Assembly: GCA_963720375.1 (NCBI GenBank)
Contig: CAVRFM010000018.1
Span: forward strand, 1 to 47,444
DNA: 47,444 nucleotides
Direction of reading: 5' to 3'
Source: JAPLHP01 sp963720375
Lineage (GTDB): Bacteria > Chloroflexota > Dehalococcoidia > UBA2247 > RBG-13-53-26
This document shows positions 13,878 through 23,660 of the stretch, one piece after another; position 1 is the first letter of the stretch, and each line of letters opens with the position of its first letter. The position numbers and the translations under genes were made by a program. The notes beneath the pieces are model-generated. The model had not been told where the DNA came from and did no database searches. It saw only the letters and a program-made list of their open reading frames with translations.

Positions 13878-16800
13878 TCAACCGGCTAGACTTACCACCA
13901 CATCTTCCAGGACCTTTTGCCATTTGTTGCCCAGGAGGCGCATATCTAATTGCACTTGAGTAGTACCTGCCCTGATTCCGTGCTGGGCCTGTCCGATCCT
14001 CCCTGGGTCGAGCCTGGTTCCTTCCCTGAACCTTATCAGTATGTGGCCCTCTTCTTTGGAGATGGATTGTACTCCAGACTGGGCAGCTATGGCTTTGATC
14101 TTCACCAAATAGAGCAGGTTTCTCAATGGTGCCGGCAGTTTCCCGAACCTGTCCTTCAATTCATTCTCCAGTTCCTGCACCTCATTGACCGACGTCATTT
14201 TCGCCATTCTGCGGTAAAGGGTCAGCCGTGTAGTGAGGTCAACTACGTAGCTCTCAGGGATATATGTGGAGAGGGGTAGCTCCAGAGTGGGCAAAATGGC
14301 GGGGGATGCCTTCACTGCGGCTCCGGTTTCCCCTGACTGCTTTTCCTTTAGCTCTGTCACTGCCTCTGACAGTAGCTGGCAGTAGAGATCGAAGCCAACG
14401 GCAGCAATATGGCCACTCTGCTCTGCCCCGAGCAGATTGCCTGCCCCTCGAATCTCCAGGTCCTTTATGGCTATTTGAAAACCGGCCCCCAGTTCGCTGG
14501 CTTCGAATATTGTCTGCAGTCTTTTCTCTGCTGCCGGAGTCAGACGCTTACCTTTGTTGTACAGGAAGTAGGCGTAGGCACGATTGTTGCCCCTGCCGAC
14601 CCTGCCGCGCAACTGATATAGTTGTGACAGCCCCAGCTTATCTGCTTCATTGATAATAAGAGTATTTACATTGGGTATGTCCAGGCCTGATTCAATGATG
14701 GTGGTACATGCCAGGACATCGATCTTGCCATCATAGAAATCGAGCATGGCTTTCTCCAACTCCTCTTCATTCATTTGCCCATGAGCGATAGCTATCTCAG
14801 CCTCCGGCACAAGCTCCCTCAGTTTGTGGGCAATGCGAGCGATGCTTTGGACTCGATTGTGCACGAAGAAGACTTGGCCGCTGCGTTCCAGCTCGCGGAC
14901 TATTGCCTCTCGGATCACTGTCTCATTGTATTCGGCTACATAGGTTTTGATGGGCAACCGTGCCTCTGGAGGGGTCTCCAGAGTGCTCATGTCCCGGACA
15001 CCTACCAACGACATGTGAAGAGTGCGGGGGATTGGAGTTGCAGTCAGGGTAATTACATCCACCTCTTTTCGTAGCTGCTTGAGGAACTCTTTATGGGCTA
15101 CACCGAATCTCTGTTCCTCATCAATAATGACCAGCCCCAGATCCTTGAAGGCCACATCCCTCTGCAGCAGACGATGGGTACCAATGCAGATATCAACGCT
15201 GCCGTTCTTTAGACCTTCGATGACAGCTTGCTGTTCCTTGTCAGAGCGGAATCGGCTGAGCATCTCTACCTTTATGGGGAAGGCGGCTAACCTCTGGATG
15301 AAAGTGGCAAGGTGCTGCTGTGCCAGCACGGTTGTGGGGACTAACACGGCTACTTGTTTCGCATCCATTACAGCCTTAAAGGATGCCCTGAGGGCGATTT
15401 CTGTCTTGCCATAACCTACGTCACCGCAGACCAGGCGGTCCATGGGCTTATGTTGCTCCATATCCTCCTTAACTTGTTCCACTGCCTCCATTTGGTCAGG
15501 AGTCTCCGTGTAGGGGAAAGAAGCTTCCAACTCCTGCTGCCATGGTGTGTCAGGCGAAAAAGCGAATCCGGGAGCTGCTCCTCTTACAGCGTAGAGGTCG
15601 AGCAGATCCTGAGCCATTTCTTTGGCTGATTCCTTAACCTTCTGTTTAGCTCGTGACCATTCCAGAGTGCCCAGGCGGCTCAGGGAGAGAGGTTTCACTA
15701 CTGAACCGACGTAGCGGCTAACGCGGTCTGCCTGGTCAATCGGGACGTAGAGCATATCACCGGAGGCATATTCCAGTGTCAGATATTCCCGCTCTATATT
15801 GTCCATGAGCAGCTTCTTCATGCCGATGAAACGGGCGATGCCATGATCGATGTGTACTACATGGTCTCCCGGGGATAATATGGAAAGAATGTCTTTGCTT
15901 TGTGCCGGTCGTGGCTTCATTGGCCGTGGTTGTTTGACAAAGCCGAAAATCTCAGCGTCGCTAAACACAGCCAGATCATGTCCCATTATCCAGCCTTCAG
16001 GGAGGGAGCCTTGGATCAGAGTGATAGAGCCCTCTGCAGGCGGGTGCTCGACCTGGTTAAGAGGAGAGGCGATGATATCTTCTTCCTGGAAGAGTTCACT
16101 GAGTCTGGACGCTTGTTGTGAGACAATGACCACTCGATAACCTTTTCGAATCAGATCCTCTGTCTCTGTAATGAAAGGCTTTACTTGACCGGCATAGTTG
16201 AGAGGAGACATAAAAGCTATCGGATCGTTATCGCTGTTTTCATTGGACCACCGGTTCAGAACCAGGTGCTGCTTTACACTCTCAAGCTTGGCTCTTAACT
16301 CCGGGTAGGTAATATAAGACACCGGTGAATCCTGTGGGAGTTCGCCTTTTTCTATCAATAACGTCCGCTCCTGGCTTGCCTGCAAATCCAATTCATTGAT
16401 GGAAGCCTCTATGTCCCCGGGATCAGCTAGAATGATCAGAGAATCGGGTGTTAGGTAATTTATCAGTGTATCCGTACTTGGCCAGGCAGCTTCTTGCCCA
16501 GGTATGAGTTCTATGGACGGCACCGGTTTCAATGAGCGTTGTGTCTGAGGGTCAAAAAGACGGATACTCTCTACCCGGTTGCCTAAGAATTCGATTCTGG
16601 CTGGCAGTTGACTATTGGGTGGGTAGACATCGACGATGCCACCACGGTGGCTCATGGTGCCGGGTGTTTCTACCAGGTTAGCTCTCTGGTACCCCATACT
16701 GCTCCATCTGTTCAGGAGATCGAAGAGATTTATCTCTATACCTTGTTTCACAACGTGACTGGCGGCCGAAAAATCACTGTACGGGGTAGTCTTTCGTACT

Positions 16801-17211
16801 AAGGCGGCAGCGGAACTGACGATCAGTAGAGGCTGACTGCCAGGATTGGAGTTGCTTCTGGCTGCTATTAGGCTGGTTAGGACTTGTAGCCTCTGTTGCT
16901 CATTAAAGGGGTCTGTAGCCAGTCGTTCGTACGGCAAAGCATCTGGTTTTGGAAACAGGAGGATTTGAGATCTGCTACTGTGCCAGACGAGGAGCTGTTC
17001 ATAGAAGCTCTTCGCATCCTCGGTGGTTGGCACTACCACTAATGTTGGTGACTCTCAGATCTTCATGCAGAGCTGCCACCAGATATGGCTGGGCAAAGCG
17101 AGGCACTGTTGTTGCATGCTCACCTGTTCTCTCCCCGATTTCACGAATCAAGAGGCGATAAGCTGGTGTTTCATTGACTAGAGGGATCAGGCAGGATAAG
17201 TTAATAGACAC
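13878..17211 (-). CDS. mfd: transcription-repair coupling factor Mfd, frameshifted near 17049
   Basis: Mfd removes stalled RNA polymerase and recruits UvrA to lesions. All domains are present: the UvrB-homology N-terminus, the RNA-polymerase interaction region (SPGDHVVHIDHGIARFIGM), the helicase with Walker A GDVGYGKTE, the DEEQ box, TATPIPRTL and RGRVGRG, and the C-terminal TRCF domain. The frame from 17039 lacks the start of the protein. The next frame supplies it (GTG 17211, VNETPAYRLLIREIGERTG to LHEDLRV), and PTLVVVPTTEDA then continues in the main frame. One extra base at about 17049 explains the break, giving about 1111 residues, close to the usual length. GGAGGTG and GGAGA precede the GTG. 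Because mfd is highly conserved, an assembly error is likely. Confidence 0.93.
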
Positions 17212-17226
17212 TCTCCAAACACCTCC

Positions 17227-17252
17227 AGGGCTAGCTCGGAGAGACTAGCCCT
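17227..17252 (-). other. hairpin in the mfd leader
   Basis: AGGGCTAG (17227-17234) pairs with CTAGCCCT (17245-17252) around a 10-base loop. On the minus strand the stem ends directly before GGAGGTG and the mfd start. It could modulate mfd translation. There is no U-tract, so it is not an intrinsic terminator. Confidence 0.45.
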
Positions 17253-17319
17253 GTTAAAACACAGTATATTTCAACTTAAATTCTACTTTGGAATCCTGGG
17301 AGAGGCAAACTGGGAGACT

Positions 17320-17347
17320 TTGCAAACCAATGACATTACGTTATCAT
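17320..17347 (+). promoter_or_regulatory. candidate promoter of ilvDBN
   Basis: TTGCAA (17320-17325) and TATCAT (17342-17347) are 16 bases apart, about 45 bases before ilvD. The match is moderate. I see no leader peptide rich in Leu/Ile/Val codons and no T-box, so feedback probably acts on the enzyme through IlvN. Confidence 0.4.
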
Positions 17348-17393
17348 AGTAGCCACGCTTAGAAGGCCATATGCTTTAAAGAGGTGAAGGAGT

Positions 17394-19049
17394 ATGAGGA
17401 GCGATATCATCAAGCGGGGTATTGAGCGCGCTGGGCACCGTGCTTTGCTGCGAGCCCTGGGGTGCACAGAGAAGGAGTTGAGCCAGCCTTTCATCGGTGT
17501 TGTGAACAGCTTCAGTGAAATTGTTCCTGGGCATGTTCACCTGCGCAGCATTGCTGACGCAGTGAAAAGCGGGGTAAGACAGGCTGGTGGGACCCCCTTC
17601 GAAGTCAATACCATCGCCGTTTGTGATGGTATTGCCATGAATCATCCTGGTATGAGATTCAGCTTGCCGAGTCGCGAGCTTATCGCTGATTCAGTGGAGA
17701 TTTTGGCCCAGGCACATGCCTTTGATGCCCTGGTGTTTATCCCAAACTGCGACAAGATCATCCCGGGGATGCTTATGGCGGCGGTGAGGCTGAATATTCC
17801 CTCAATCTTTGTCAGCGGTGGGCCTATGATGGTCGGCAGGTTGGGGACTCAGGCTGTTGACCTTAATTCGGTGTTCGTGGCGGTGGGCAAGGTGGCCCAG
17901 AAAAAGATGACTCGTGCAGAGCTGGAGGAATTGGAGAAGATAGCTTGCCCTGGCTGCGGCAGTTGTGCGGGAATGTTCACGGCTAACACAATGAACTGCC
18001 TCACTGAGGCCCTGGGGATGGCTCTTGCAGGCAATGGCACGATACCTGCTGTAAATGCAAGGCGGATTCACCTGGCGAAAGAAACAGGTATAAGGATTGT
18101 GGAGCTTCTGCGCAAGGACGTTCGTCCGCGCCAAATTGTGACCCAGGACTCCATGTACAACGCTTTTGTGGTAGACACGGCGCTGGGTGGGAGCACCAAT
18201 TCTATTCTCCATCTTATGGCTATCGCCAATGAGGCGGGGGTCGAGTTTCCACTGTCATTAGTCAATGATATCAGTGGGAGAACCCCCCATCTTTGCAAGC
18301 TCAGCCCATCGGGAGATTATCACATTGAGGATCTTGACCTTGCCGGTGGTATCCCTGCGCTAATGAAAGAATTAGCCAGTATACTTGAAGCAGGGGTAAG
18401 CAGGGTTTCGGGGATGTCTCTTGCTGAGGAAATTGCAGGCGCCAAGAACAAGAATAAAGACGTTATCCGTCCCATGTCTAAGCCATACTCTGCCAAGGGG
18501 GGGCTCTCTGTACTTTTCGGCAACCTGGCTCCTGAAGGTGCGGTGGTGAAGAGTGCCGCTGTAGCGCCGGAGATGCTCTCTCATCGCGGGCCAGCCAGAG
18601 TATTTGACTCTGAGGAGGAGGCTACAGGGGCTATCATGAAACGAAGTATTAAGGCAGGTGAGGTGGTGGTTGTCCGCTACGAGGGGCCAAAGGGAGGTCC
18701 GGGGATGCCGGAGATGCTGACGCCCACTTCGCTCCTGAGTGGTATGGGTATGGATAAGGAGGTGGCCCTTATTACCGATGGGCGCTTCTCTGGAGCCACT
18801 CGAGGAGCGGCTATTGGGCACGTTTCACCGGAGGCGGCATCTCGAGGACCTATTGCTGCTATCCGTGACGGTGATATAATACGCATAAATATTCCCGAGC
18901 ATAAGCTGGATGTGGAGCTATCTAAAGCTGAGATAAAGAGACGGCTGGCAAAATTGGCTCCTTTCAAACCGAAGGTAACCACGGGCTATTTGAAACGTTA
19001 TTCGGAGAAGGTGAGCTCAGCAAGCACAGGGGCAATCTTTATCTCATAG
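17394..19049 (+). CDS. ilvD: dihydroxy-acid dehydratase
   Basis: 551 residues, full length. It dehydrates 2,3-dihydroxy-3-methylbutanoate (and the methylpentanoate analogue) to the 2-oxoacid in valine, isoleucine and leucine synthesis. The FeS-ligand regions are seen: VCDGIAMNHPGM, FIPNCDKIIPGM and CPGCGSCAGMFTANTMNC. So is the C-terminal ITDGRFSGATRG with the catalytic serine region. AAGGAGT precedes ATG 17394. It is the first gene of ilvD-ilvB-ilvN, with 23 bases to ilvB. ilvC is not next to it, so ketol-acid reductoisomerase must be encoded elsewhere. Confidence 0.97.
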   Translation: MRSDIIKRGIERAGHRALLRALGCTEKELSQPFIGVVNSFSEIVPGHVHLRSIADAVKSGVRQAGGTPFEVNTIAVCDGIAMNHPGMRFSLPSRELIADSVEILAQAHAFDALVFIPNCDKIIPGMLMAAVRLNIPSIFVSGGPMMVGRLGTQAVDLNSVFVAVGKVAQKKMTRAELEELEKIACPGCGSCAGMFTANTMNCLTEALGMALAGNGTIPAVNARRIHLAKETGIRIVELLRKDVRPRQIVTQDSMYNAFVVDTALGGSTNSILHLMAIANEAGVEFPLSLVNDISGRTPHLCKLSPSGDYHIEDLDLAGGIPALMKELASILEAGVSRVSGMSLAEEIAGAKNKNKDVIRPMSKPYSAKGGLSVLFGNLAPEGAVVKSAAVAPEMLSHRGPARVFDSEEEATGAIMKRSIKAGEVVVVRYEGPKGGPGMPEMLTPTSLLSGMGMDKEVALITDGRFSGATRGAAIGHVSPEAASRGPIAAIRDGDIIRINIPEHKLDVELSKAEIKRRLAKLAPFKPKVTTGYLKRYSEKVSSASTGAIFIS

Positions 19050-19072
19050 AATCTCATAGAGTGGGAGAAACA

Positions 19073-20791
19073 ATGAACCTGACAGGTGCTCAAATTGTCT
19101 TTGAAAGTCTGATAAGAGAGGGAGTGGAAGTTATCTTTGGCTTCCCGGGTGGCAAAGTTCTACCTTTCTACGATACATTACCCCAATATCCGCAGATCCG
19201 GCATGTGTTGGTTCGCCACGAGCAGGGAGCTGCTCATGCCGCGGATGGATATGCCAGGGCTACGGGCAAAGCAGGTGTATGTTGTGCTACTTCAGGGCCT
19301 GGCGCTACCAATCTGGTGACCGGAATTGCCAATGCGCAGCTCGACTCTTCTCCGGTAGTAGCCATAACAGGGCAGGTGTCCAGATCGGACATTGGTAAGG
19401 ATGCTTTCCAGGAGATAGATATTACGGGCATCACTTTGCCCATCACCAAGCACAACTACGTTGTCATGAGCGCTGCTGATCTGGCTGGAGTTTTCAAGGA
19501 AGCCTTCTATATCGCCACTACTGGAAGACCCGGTCCCGTGCTCATTGATATACCATCGGATGTTTTTACTGAGCGGGCTGAGTTTCACTACCCTGCTAAG
19601 GCGGATCTTCCCGGATATAAGCCGATCCTGCGAGGGCATCCGGCCCAGATCAGGAAGGCTGCCCGTCTCATAACCGAAGCCGAGCGTCCCGTAATTGTCT
19701 CTGGCAGGGGCACCATAATCTCTGGAGCGTATGACGAGCTCAAGGAACTGGCCGAGAAGGCCCAGATACCGGTGATCACTACCTTATTGGGCATTAGCTC
19801 CTTTCCTGAGAATCACATGCTTAGCCTGGGCATGCTCGGTATGCATGGCATGGCCTATGCTAACATGGCGGTGGATGAGGCCGATCTCATTGTGGCAATT
19901 GGCATGAGGTTTGACGACCGAGCTACCATGAAGGTGAGCGCCTTTGCCTCCAAGGCGCGCATCATCCATATCGATATTGATCCGGCCGAAATCGGGAAGA
20001 ACATAAGCGTGGATGTCCCTATTGTGGGAGATGTGAAGAATATACTCAGGGAATTGAACAAAGAGGTGGCGGTTCAGACCCACATTGACTGGATCAGGCA
20101 GGTGGAGCAGTGGCGGCAGGAGCATCCCTCAACAGTGATTAAAGAGGGTGATAACCTTCTTCCGCAGTATGTCGTTCGCAGCATCTGCGAAGTAACTGAT
20201 GGCGATGCCATCATTGTTACTGGTGTGGGGCAGCACCAGATGTGGTCGGCGCAGCATTTCTGCTTCAAGAAGCCTAATAGTCTGATCTCGTCAGGAGGTT
20301 TGGGGACAATGGGCTTTGAGCTGCCAGCAGCCATAGGAGTCAAGATTGGCTGCCCGGACAAAACAGTCTGGTGCATGGCTGGTGACGGTAGTTTGCAGAT
20401 GACCATACAGGAACTGGCGACTGCGGCTCAGGAGAGAACCGCCATCAAGATAGCCGTATTCAACAACGGTTACCTGGGGTTAGTAAGACAGTGGCAGGAG
20501 CTTTTCTATGGTCGGCGCTACGTAGCGACACCTTTAGCCGGCCCTGACTTTGTGAAGATAGCCGATGCCTATGGCATTCCAGGCATGAGGGTGCAGAAGA
20601 GGATTGAAGTGATTCCGGCAATCCAGAGAGCCATGGAGTACCCCGGCCCCTTCCTTATCGATTTCATGATTGAGCCTGAGGAAAACGTATACCCCATGGT
20701 ACCGCCGGGGGCGGCTTTTTGTGATCAGATAGAGTGCCCTAAGCCTGAGAAGGAAACAGTGGCTCCCGTTACTAATCGTGGTGGTGAGTGA
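19073..20791 (+). CDS. ilvB: acetolactate synthase large subunit
   Basis: About 572 residues. A thiamine-diphosphate, FAD-linked acetohydroxyacid synthase condensing pyruvate with pyruvate or 2-oxobutanoate. The catalytic glutamate is in RHEQGAAHAADGYAR, the middle FAD-binding domain is present, and the ThDP/Mg motif GDGSLQM...NNGYLG is near the C-terminus. I prefer ATG 19073, with GGGAG 8 bases upstream, over the in-frame GTG at 19061. The C-terminal EKETVAPVTNRGGE tail is unremarkable. It is followed after 59 bases by the regulatory subunit. Confidence 0.96.
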   Translation: MNLTGAQIVFESLIREGVEVIFGFPGGKVLPFYDTLPQYPQIRHVLVRHEQGAAHAADGYARATGKAGVCCATSGPGATNLVTGIANAQLDSSPVVAITGQVSRSDIGKDAFQEIDITGITLPITKHNYVVMSAADLAGVFKEAFYIATTGRPGPVLIDIPSDVFTERAEFHYPAKADLPGYKPILRGHPAQIRKAARLITEAERPVIVSGRGTIISGAYDELKELAEKAQIPVITTLLGISSFPENHMLSLGMLGMHGMAYANMAVDEADLIVAIGMRFDDRATMKVSAFASKARIIHIDIDPAEIGKNISVDVPIVGDVKNILRELNKEVAVQTHIDWIRQVEQWRQEHPSTVIKEGDNLLPQYVVRSICEVTDGDAIIVTGVGQHQMWSAQHFCFKKPNSLISSGGLGTMGFELPAAIGVKIGCPDKTVWCMAGDGSLQMTIQELATAAQERTAIKIAVFNNGYLGLVRQWQELFYGRRYVATPLAGPDFVKIADAYGIPGMRVQKRIEVIPAIQRAMEYPGPFLIDFMIEPEENVYPMVPPGAAFCDQIECPKPEKETVAPVTNRGGE

Positions 20792-20850
20792 CTCATGTCT
20801 CAATCTGAGTATATCTTAGACCTGTTCGATATCTGAAGGGGGAAATCTCA

Positions 20851-21345
20851 ATGACCTCTGGTAAACATGTTTTAGTCGCTTTGGTTGCTGACAAGCCTGG
20901 AGTGCTCAATCGAGTGGCTAGTCTCTTCCGCCGGCGTGGCTTCAATATTGAAAGCATTGCCGTGGGGCATACCGAGAAAGAAGGGATCTCTCGTATGACC
21001 ATTGTAATTGATGGCGATCCGGCTATGGTGGAGCAGGTGAGGAAGCAGCTTGACAAGGTAATCGATGTGCACAAGATATACGATATTACTCAAGACAGCA
21101 GAGTGGATAGAGAGATGGCATTGATCAAGGTAAAGGCAACGCCAGCTAATCGCAGTGAGATCATTCAGATTGTGGATATCTTCAGGGCTAATATTGTGGA
21201 TGTTGCCTCCGATTCCCTGATTGTTGAGGTCACTGGGGATGAAGACAAGCTAAGCTCTCTGTTTAGACTGCTTAGCAGTTTTGGTATCAAGGAGATAGCT
21301 CGCACTGGAAGACTGGCAATGACCCGGGGTATTGTCTCATCCTAA
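20851..21345 (+). CDS. ilvN: acetolactate synthase small (regulatory) subunit
   Basis: 164 residues with an N-terminal ACT domain (HVLVALVADKPGVLNRVASLF, about 5-80) and the conserved C-terminal small-subunit domain. It gives valine feedback control to IlvB. GAAGGGGGAAA precedes the ATG. Its 3' end overlaps the convergent DUF2851 gene by 9 bases, so the two stop codons lie inside each other's genes. No terminator hairpin separates them. Confidence 0.95.
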   Translation: MTSGKHVLVALVADKPGVLNRVASLFRRRGFNIESIAVGHTEKEGISRMTIVIDGDPAMVEQVRKQLDKVIDVHKIYDITQDSRVDREMALIKVKATPANRSEIIQIVDIFRANIVDVASDSLIVEVTGDEDKLSSLFRLLSSFGIKEIARTGRLAMTRGIVSS

Positions 21346-22704
21346 AGAACAATGGTGGCATTTGTGTTCAACGCAAAAGGTCTTGTACAGGTGAATCAGC
21401 CCTTGCTGGCAGCGAGCTGAGCTTATCCTGATTTTCTGATCGTTGAATATCTGTTTTTCCATGTACCTCGTGATCCAATTTCCCTGCAACGTGGGATAGT
21501 TTTGGTAGAGCTTTATTGATTGATCTTTGAGCCTGGGCAGTGATGCCTTGTCTGCCCAAGCGAAAGAAAAAGGGAGTACGGCATTTACTATGATATCTCT
21601 GGCTCGGCCCTGTCCAATCAGAGTTGGGCACCAGCCAGCTTCAATTCCGAAGTCAAAATGAGACGCCCAATAGCCATTAGCCTTGATCAGGAGGCTTTTC
21701 TCTAGTTCCCTTTGAGCCTTGCTGAGGGATGGTTGGCTTATTGGAATCAACAGGTTTTCCAGCAATTCCCCTCCGCACCCGGCTATTAAATAACTGGCGG
21801 CTACGATGCGGCGCGACGGAAAGTTCTCCGGCCTGACCCTGAAGAATCTCCACTCCGATATGTTCATCATTCCCTTAATACCAGAGGAGTTCCATGCTTG
21901 CTCCAGTCTATCTACCTCTATTTCATCAGGGGCAGACAGATTGGGCTTGTCATTCCTTCGAGGTTTTTCTGAGGGGAGCAATCTGGCCATACCTAACATT
22001 AACGCCTGGATTTCGAGGAGCTTCCCTTGTGTGGCAGGTTCCTTTAGTGCTCTTAGCGGCAGCAGTTGAGCCAGCTTCTCAAAAGGCTTCTTGTTCTTTG
22101 CATAACCCAAGGCTGTCATCAGGCCTTCATAGAGGACTTGGTCTGCCTCACCGGTGGCTAGGGCTATCCAGAATCTCTTGGCCTTGGAATAGAAACGTTG
22201 TTCTCCTGCTTCGCTGAGTACATCAAATACTCGGGCCTTGCCATGTCGCTCTAGTGCTTTGTGGCATGGTTCATCAGGTTTTAGCGATAGCCGCATGGCG
22301 CAGCCCAGTTCTTTCAGCGATCCATTTAGATAAGGGCGTAAGGCTAGGATTGGAACCATTTCCCCGCTTTGGAGGAGGCTAGCTTCTTTGCCATCATCCC
22401 ACATCACGACATGTAAAATAACCCCATTAAAGTTGGGGTCTTTATGATGATTGTGGGTTTGCCATTCACGAGGGCTGATGTGGAGTTCGACATCACCCTT
22501 TAATGGGTTTCCCCCGTCGATGGTGATAATAGCATTGCAGAAATCAGGGCCGCTATCGTTATTCTCATGACCTGGATGCAGAACCTCTATTCGCTTACCG
22601 TCCACAGTCGATAAACAATCCCTTTTTATTAGTTGTCGGTTCCAAACGTGGACGAGGAAGCTCTCTCTGATAGTTGCTTTCTTTCCTTTATTCGACCGAT
22701 GCAT
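21337..22704 (-). CDS. DUF2851 family protein
   Basis: 455 residues. The DUF2851 signatures are clear: VHVWNRQLIKR, the GHENNDSGPDFCNAII motif (about 49-64), GDVELHISPREWQTHNHHKDPNFNGVILHVV (about 74-104, described by its key residues E, H, H, H, D), and the C-terminal cysteine cluster C-VEHK-CHH-C. The acidic/histidine pattern resembles a nuclease-like core, but no activity is established for the family. A palindromic operator-like site ends three bases before the region of its start codon (22707-22722). It follows DUF488 on the same strand and overlaps ilvN at the 3' end. Confidence 0.9.
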   Translation of the reverse strand: MHRSNKGKKATIRESFLVHVWNRQLIKRDCLSTVDGKRIEVLHPGHENNDSGPDFCNAIITIDGGNPLKGDVELHISPREWQTHNHHKDPNFNGVILHVVMWDDGKEASLLQSGEMVPILALRPYLNGSLKELGCAMRLSLKPDEPCHKALERHGKARVFDVLSEAGEQRFYSKAKRFWIALATGEADQVLYEGLMTALGYAKNKKPFEKLAQLLPLRALKEPATQGKLLEIQALMLGMARLLPSEKPRRNDKPNLSAPDEIEVDRLEQAWNSSGIKGMMNISEWRFFRVRPENFPSRRIVAASYLIAGCGGELLENLLIPISQPSLSKAQRELEKSLLIKANGYWASHFDFGIEAGWCPTLIGQGRARDIIVNAVLPFSFAWADKASLPRLKDQSIKLYQNYPTLQGNWITRYMEKQIFNDQKIRISSARCQQGLIHLYKTFCVEHKCHHCSLG

Positions 22705-22706
22705 TT

Positions 22707-22722
22707 TACACTATTACGTGTA
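22707..22722. promoter_or_regulatory. operator-like palindrome, copy 1
   Basis: TACAC-TATTAC-GTGTA, an inverted repeat with a 6-base centre, directly upstream of the DUF2851 start (22704, minus strand). An almost identical site lies exactly 600 bases away at 23307-23322 (14 or more of 16 bases shared). Likely bound by a dimeric regulator; the nearby XRE protein is the obvious candidate (inference). Confidence 0.55.
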
Positions 22723-22731
22723 GAGATGGGA

Positions 22732-23184
22732 CTAAAAAATTTGGCTCCTGGATGTCCAGCTATGTTTTTCGTCGATAACATGTATCACGAGCCAACCCTT
22801 ACGTTCCATCTCGGCACCAATAAAACGTCGGTGACAGCGCCAGGGAAGTTTCTCGGCGCAGATAATGGCAGTCTTCTTTGCCTTGGCTATGTCCTCTAAC
22901 TTTTGCAGACCAAGCCCGAACTCCTCACTGGTCGTAAAGGCAGGGTATCCCCCTTTCCTATATCCACCCAGTTCAGCCCCTAAATGGCAGTAATGAATAC
23001 CTGCCTCTGGCAATGATCTGGCAAGTTCTTCCTTCTTGAAATATTGGAGACGGCTGATGGGGAAGCGGCGTACATCGGCTACTGCCTCAATCTCAAGATG
23101 CTTCAGCAGGGCCATGAATTTCTCAAGAGTTCTGGTGCTTGTTCCCAGGGTGTAAACTGTCCTGTTCAACATCGGCAACAGCAT
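22732..23184 (-). CDS. DUF488 family protein
   Basis: 150 residues. DUF488 hallmarks are seen: YTLGTSTRTLE (family usually GHSTR), ADVRRFPISR with the DVR motif (37-39), HLGAELGG, and CAEKLPWRCHRRFIG with the conserved C-x-E and CHR. Function is not established for the family; the cysteine pair suggests a redox or nucleic-acid role. An internal ATG at 23169 is the alternative start. The gene is bracketed by two copies of a 16-base palindrome, one in its upstream region and one just after its stop. Confidence 0.9.
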   Translation of the reverse strand: MLLPMLNRTVYTLGTSTRTLEKFMALLKHLEIEAVADVRRFPISRLQYFKKEELARSLPEAGIHYCHLGAELGGYRKGGYPAFTTSEEFGLGLQKLEDIAKAKKTAIICAEKLPWRCHRRFIGAEMERKGWLVIHVIDEKHSWTSRSQIF

Positions 23185-23306
23185 CTCTCCGGGTTGGTTC
23201 TCTGATTATGATCTTGCCAGGACTCGAGCGATTATCATATGTGAAAGCATTAGAGGCTTGCCAATAGGGAAGCCAGAGAAAACTTCTACAATCGCATGCC
23301 TGATGA

Positions 23307-23322
23307 TACACTGTTACGTGTA
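23307..23322. promoter_or_regulatory. operator-like palindrome, copy 2
   Basis: TACAC-TGTTAC-GTGTA in the 157-base gap between the XRE gene and DUF488, upstream of DUF488 (minus strand). It matches the site at 22707-22722. The flanking TTACGTGTAA is itself nearly palindromic. The position suits repression of DUF488 and the following gene. Confidence 0.55.
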
Positions 23323-23341
23323 ATAGGTCAAGTCTCCGGCT

Positions 23342-23578
23342 CTATCTTGAGATAGAGTCAGAGGGAGTTGCCTTGTAGTCAAAGCCGGCTCTCTCGGCAA
23401 TAATAGCAAGCAGGGTAGATGAGGTACCCCGAGGCTTGTACATCCCTGTTTCCCACTCACTGATGGTCTGCTGCCGAGTTCCTAGTTCATCGGCTAGCTC
23501 CCGTTGGGTTAAACCCAGGTGTTGCCGCAGGGCGCGGATGTGATCAGCATCCCAGCCCTTTTGTCTCTTCTGTTTCAT
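23342..23578 (-). CDS. XRE-family helix-turn-helix regulator
   Basis: About 78 residues from ATG 23578; the frame is open to 23653, but the first 25 residues there look non-coding. The helix-turn-helix is unmistakable: IRALRQHLGLTQRELADELGTRQQTISEWETG (key residues TQxxLA, QQTISxWE). It lacks an additional sensor domain. It lies upstream of DUF488-DUF2851 and may bind the two palindromes there. No ribosome binding site precedes either start, so it may be translated leaderless or coupled to polX. Confidence 0.85.
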   Translation of the reverse strand: MKQKRQKGWDADHIRALRQHLGLTQRELADELGTRQQTISEWETGMYKPRGTSSTLLAIIAERAGFDYKATPSDSISR

Positions 23579-23660
23579 GGCTATGTATGTTAGGCCGTGA
23601 AATGTATCCAGGTCAACAAGGCAAGAATTCTGTGGTATTGCATGGATTAGCAAAGAATTT

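Noticed and set aside
17212..17393. T-box or leader-peptide attenuator upstream of ilvD
   Set aside because: No run of Ile/Val/Leu codons in a short frame and no T-box consensus; the only hairpin lies in the mfd leader and lacks a U-tract.
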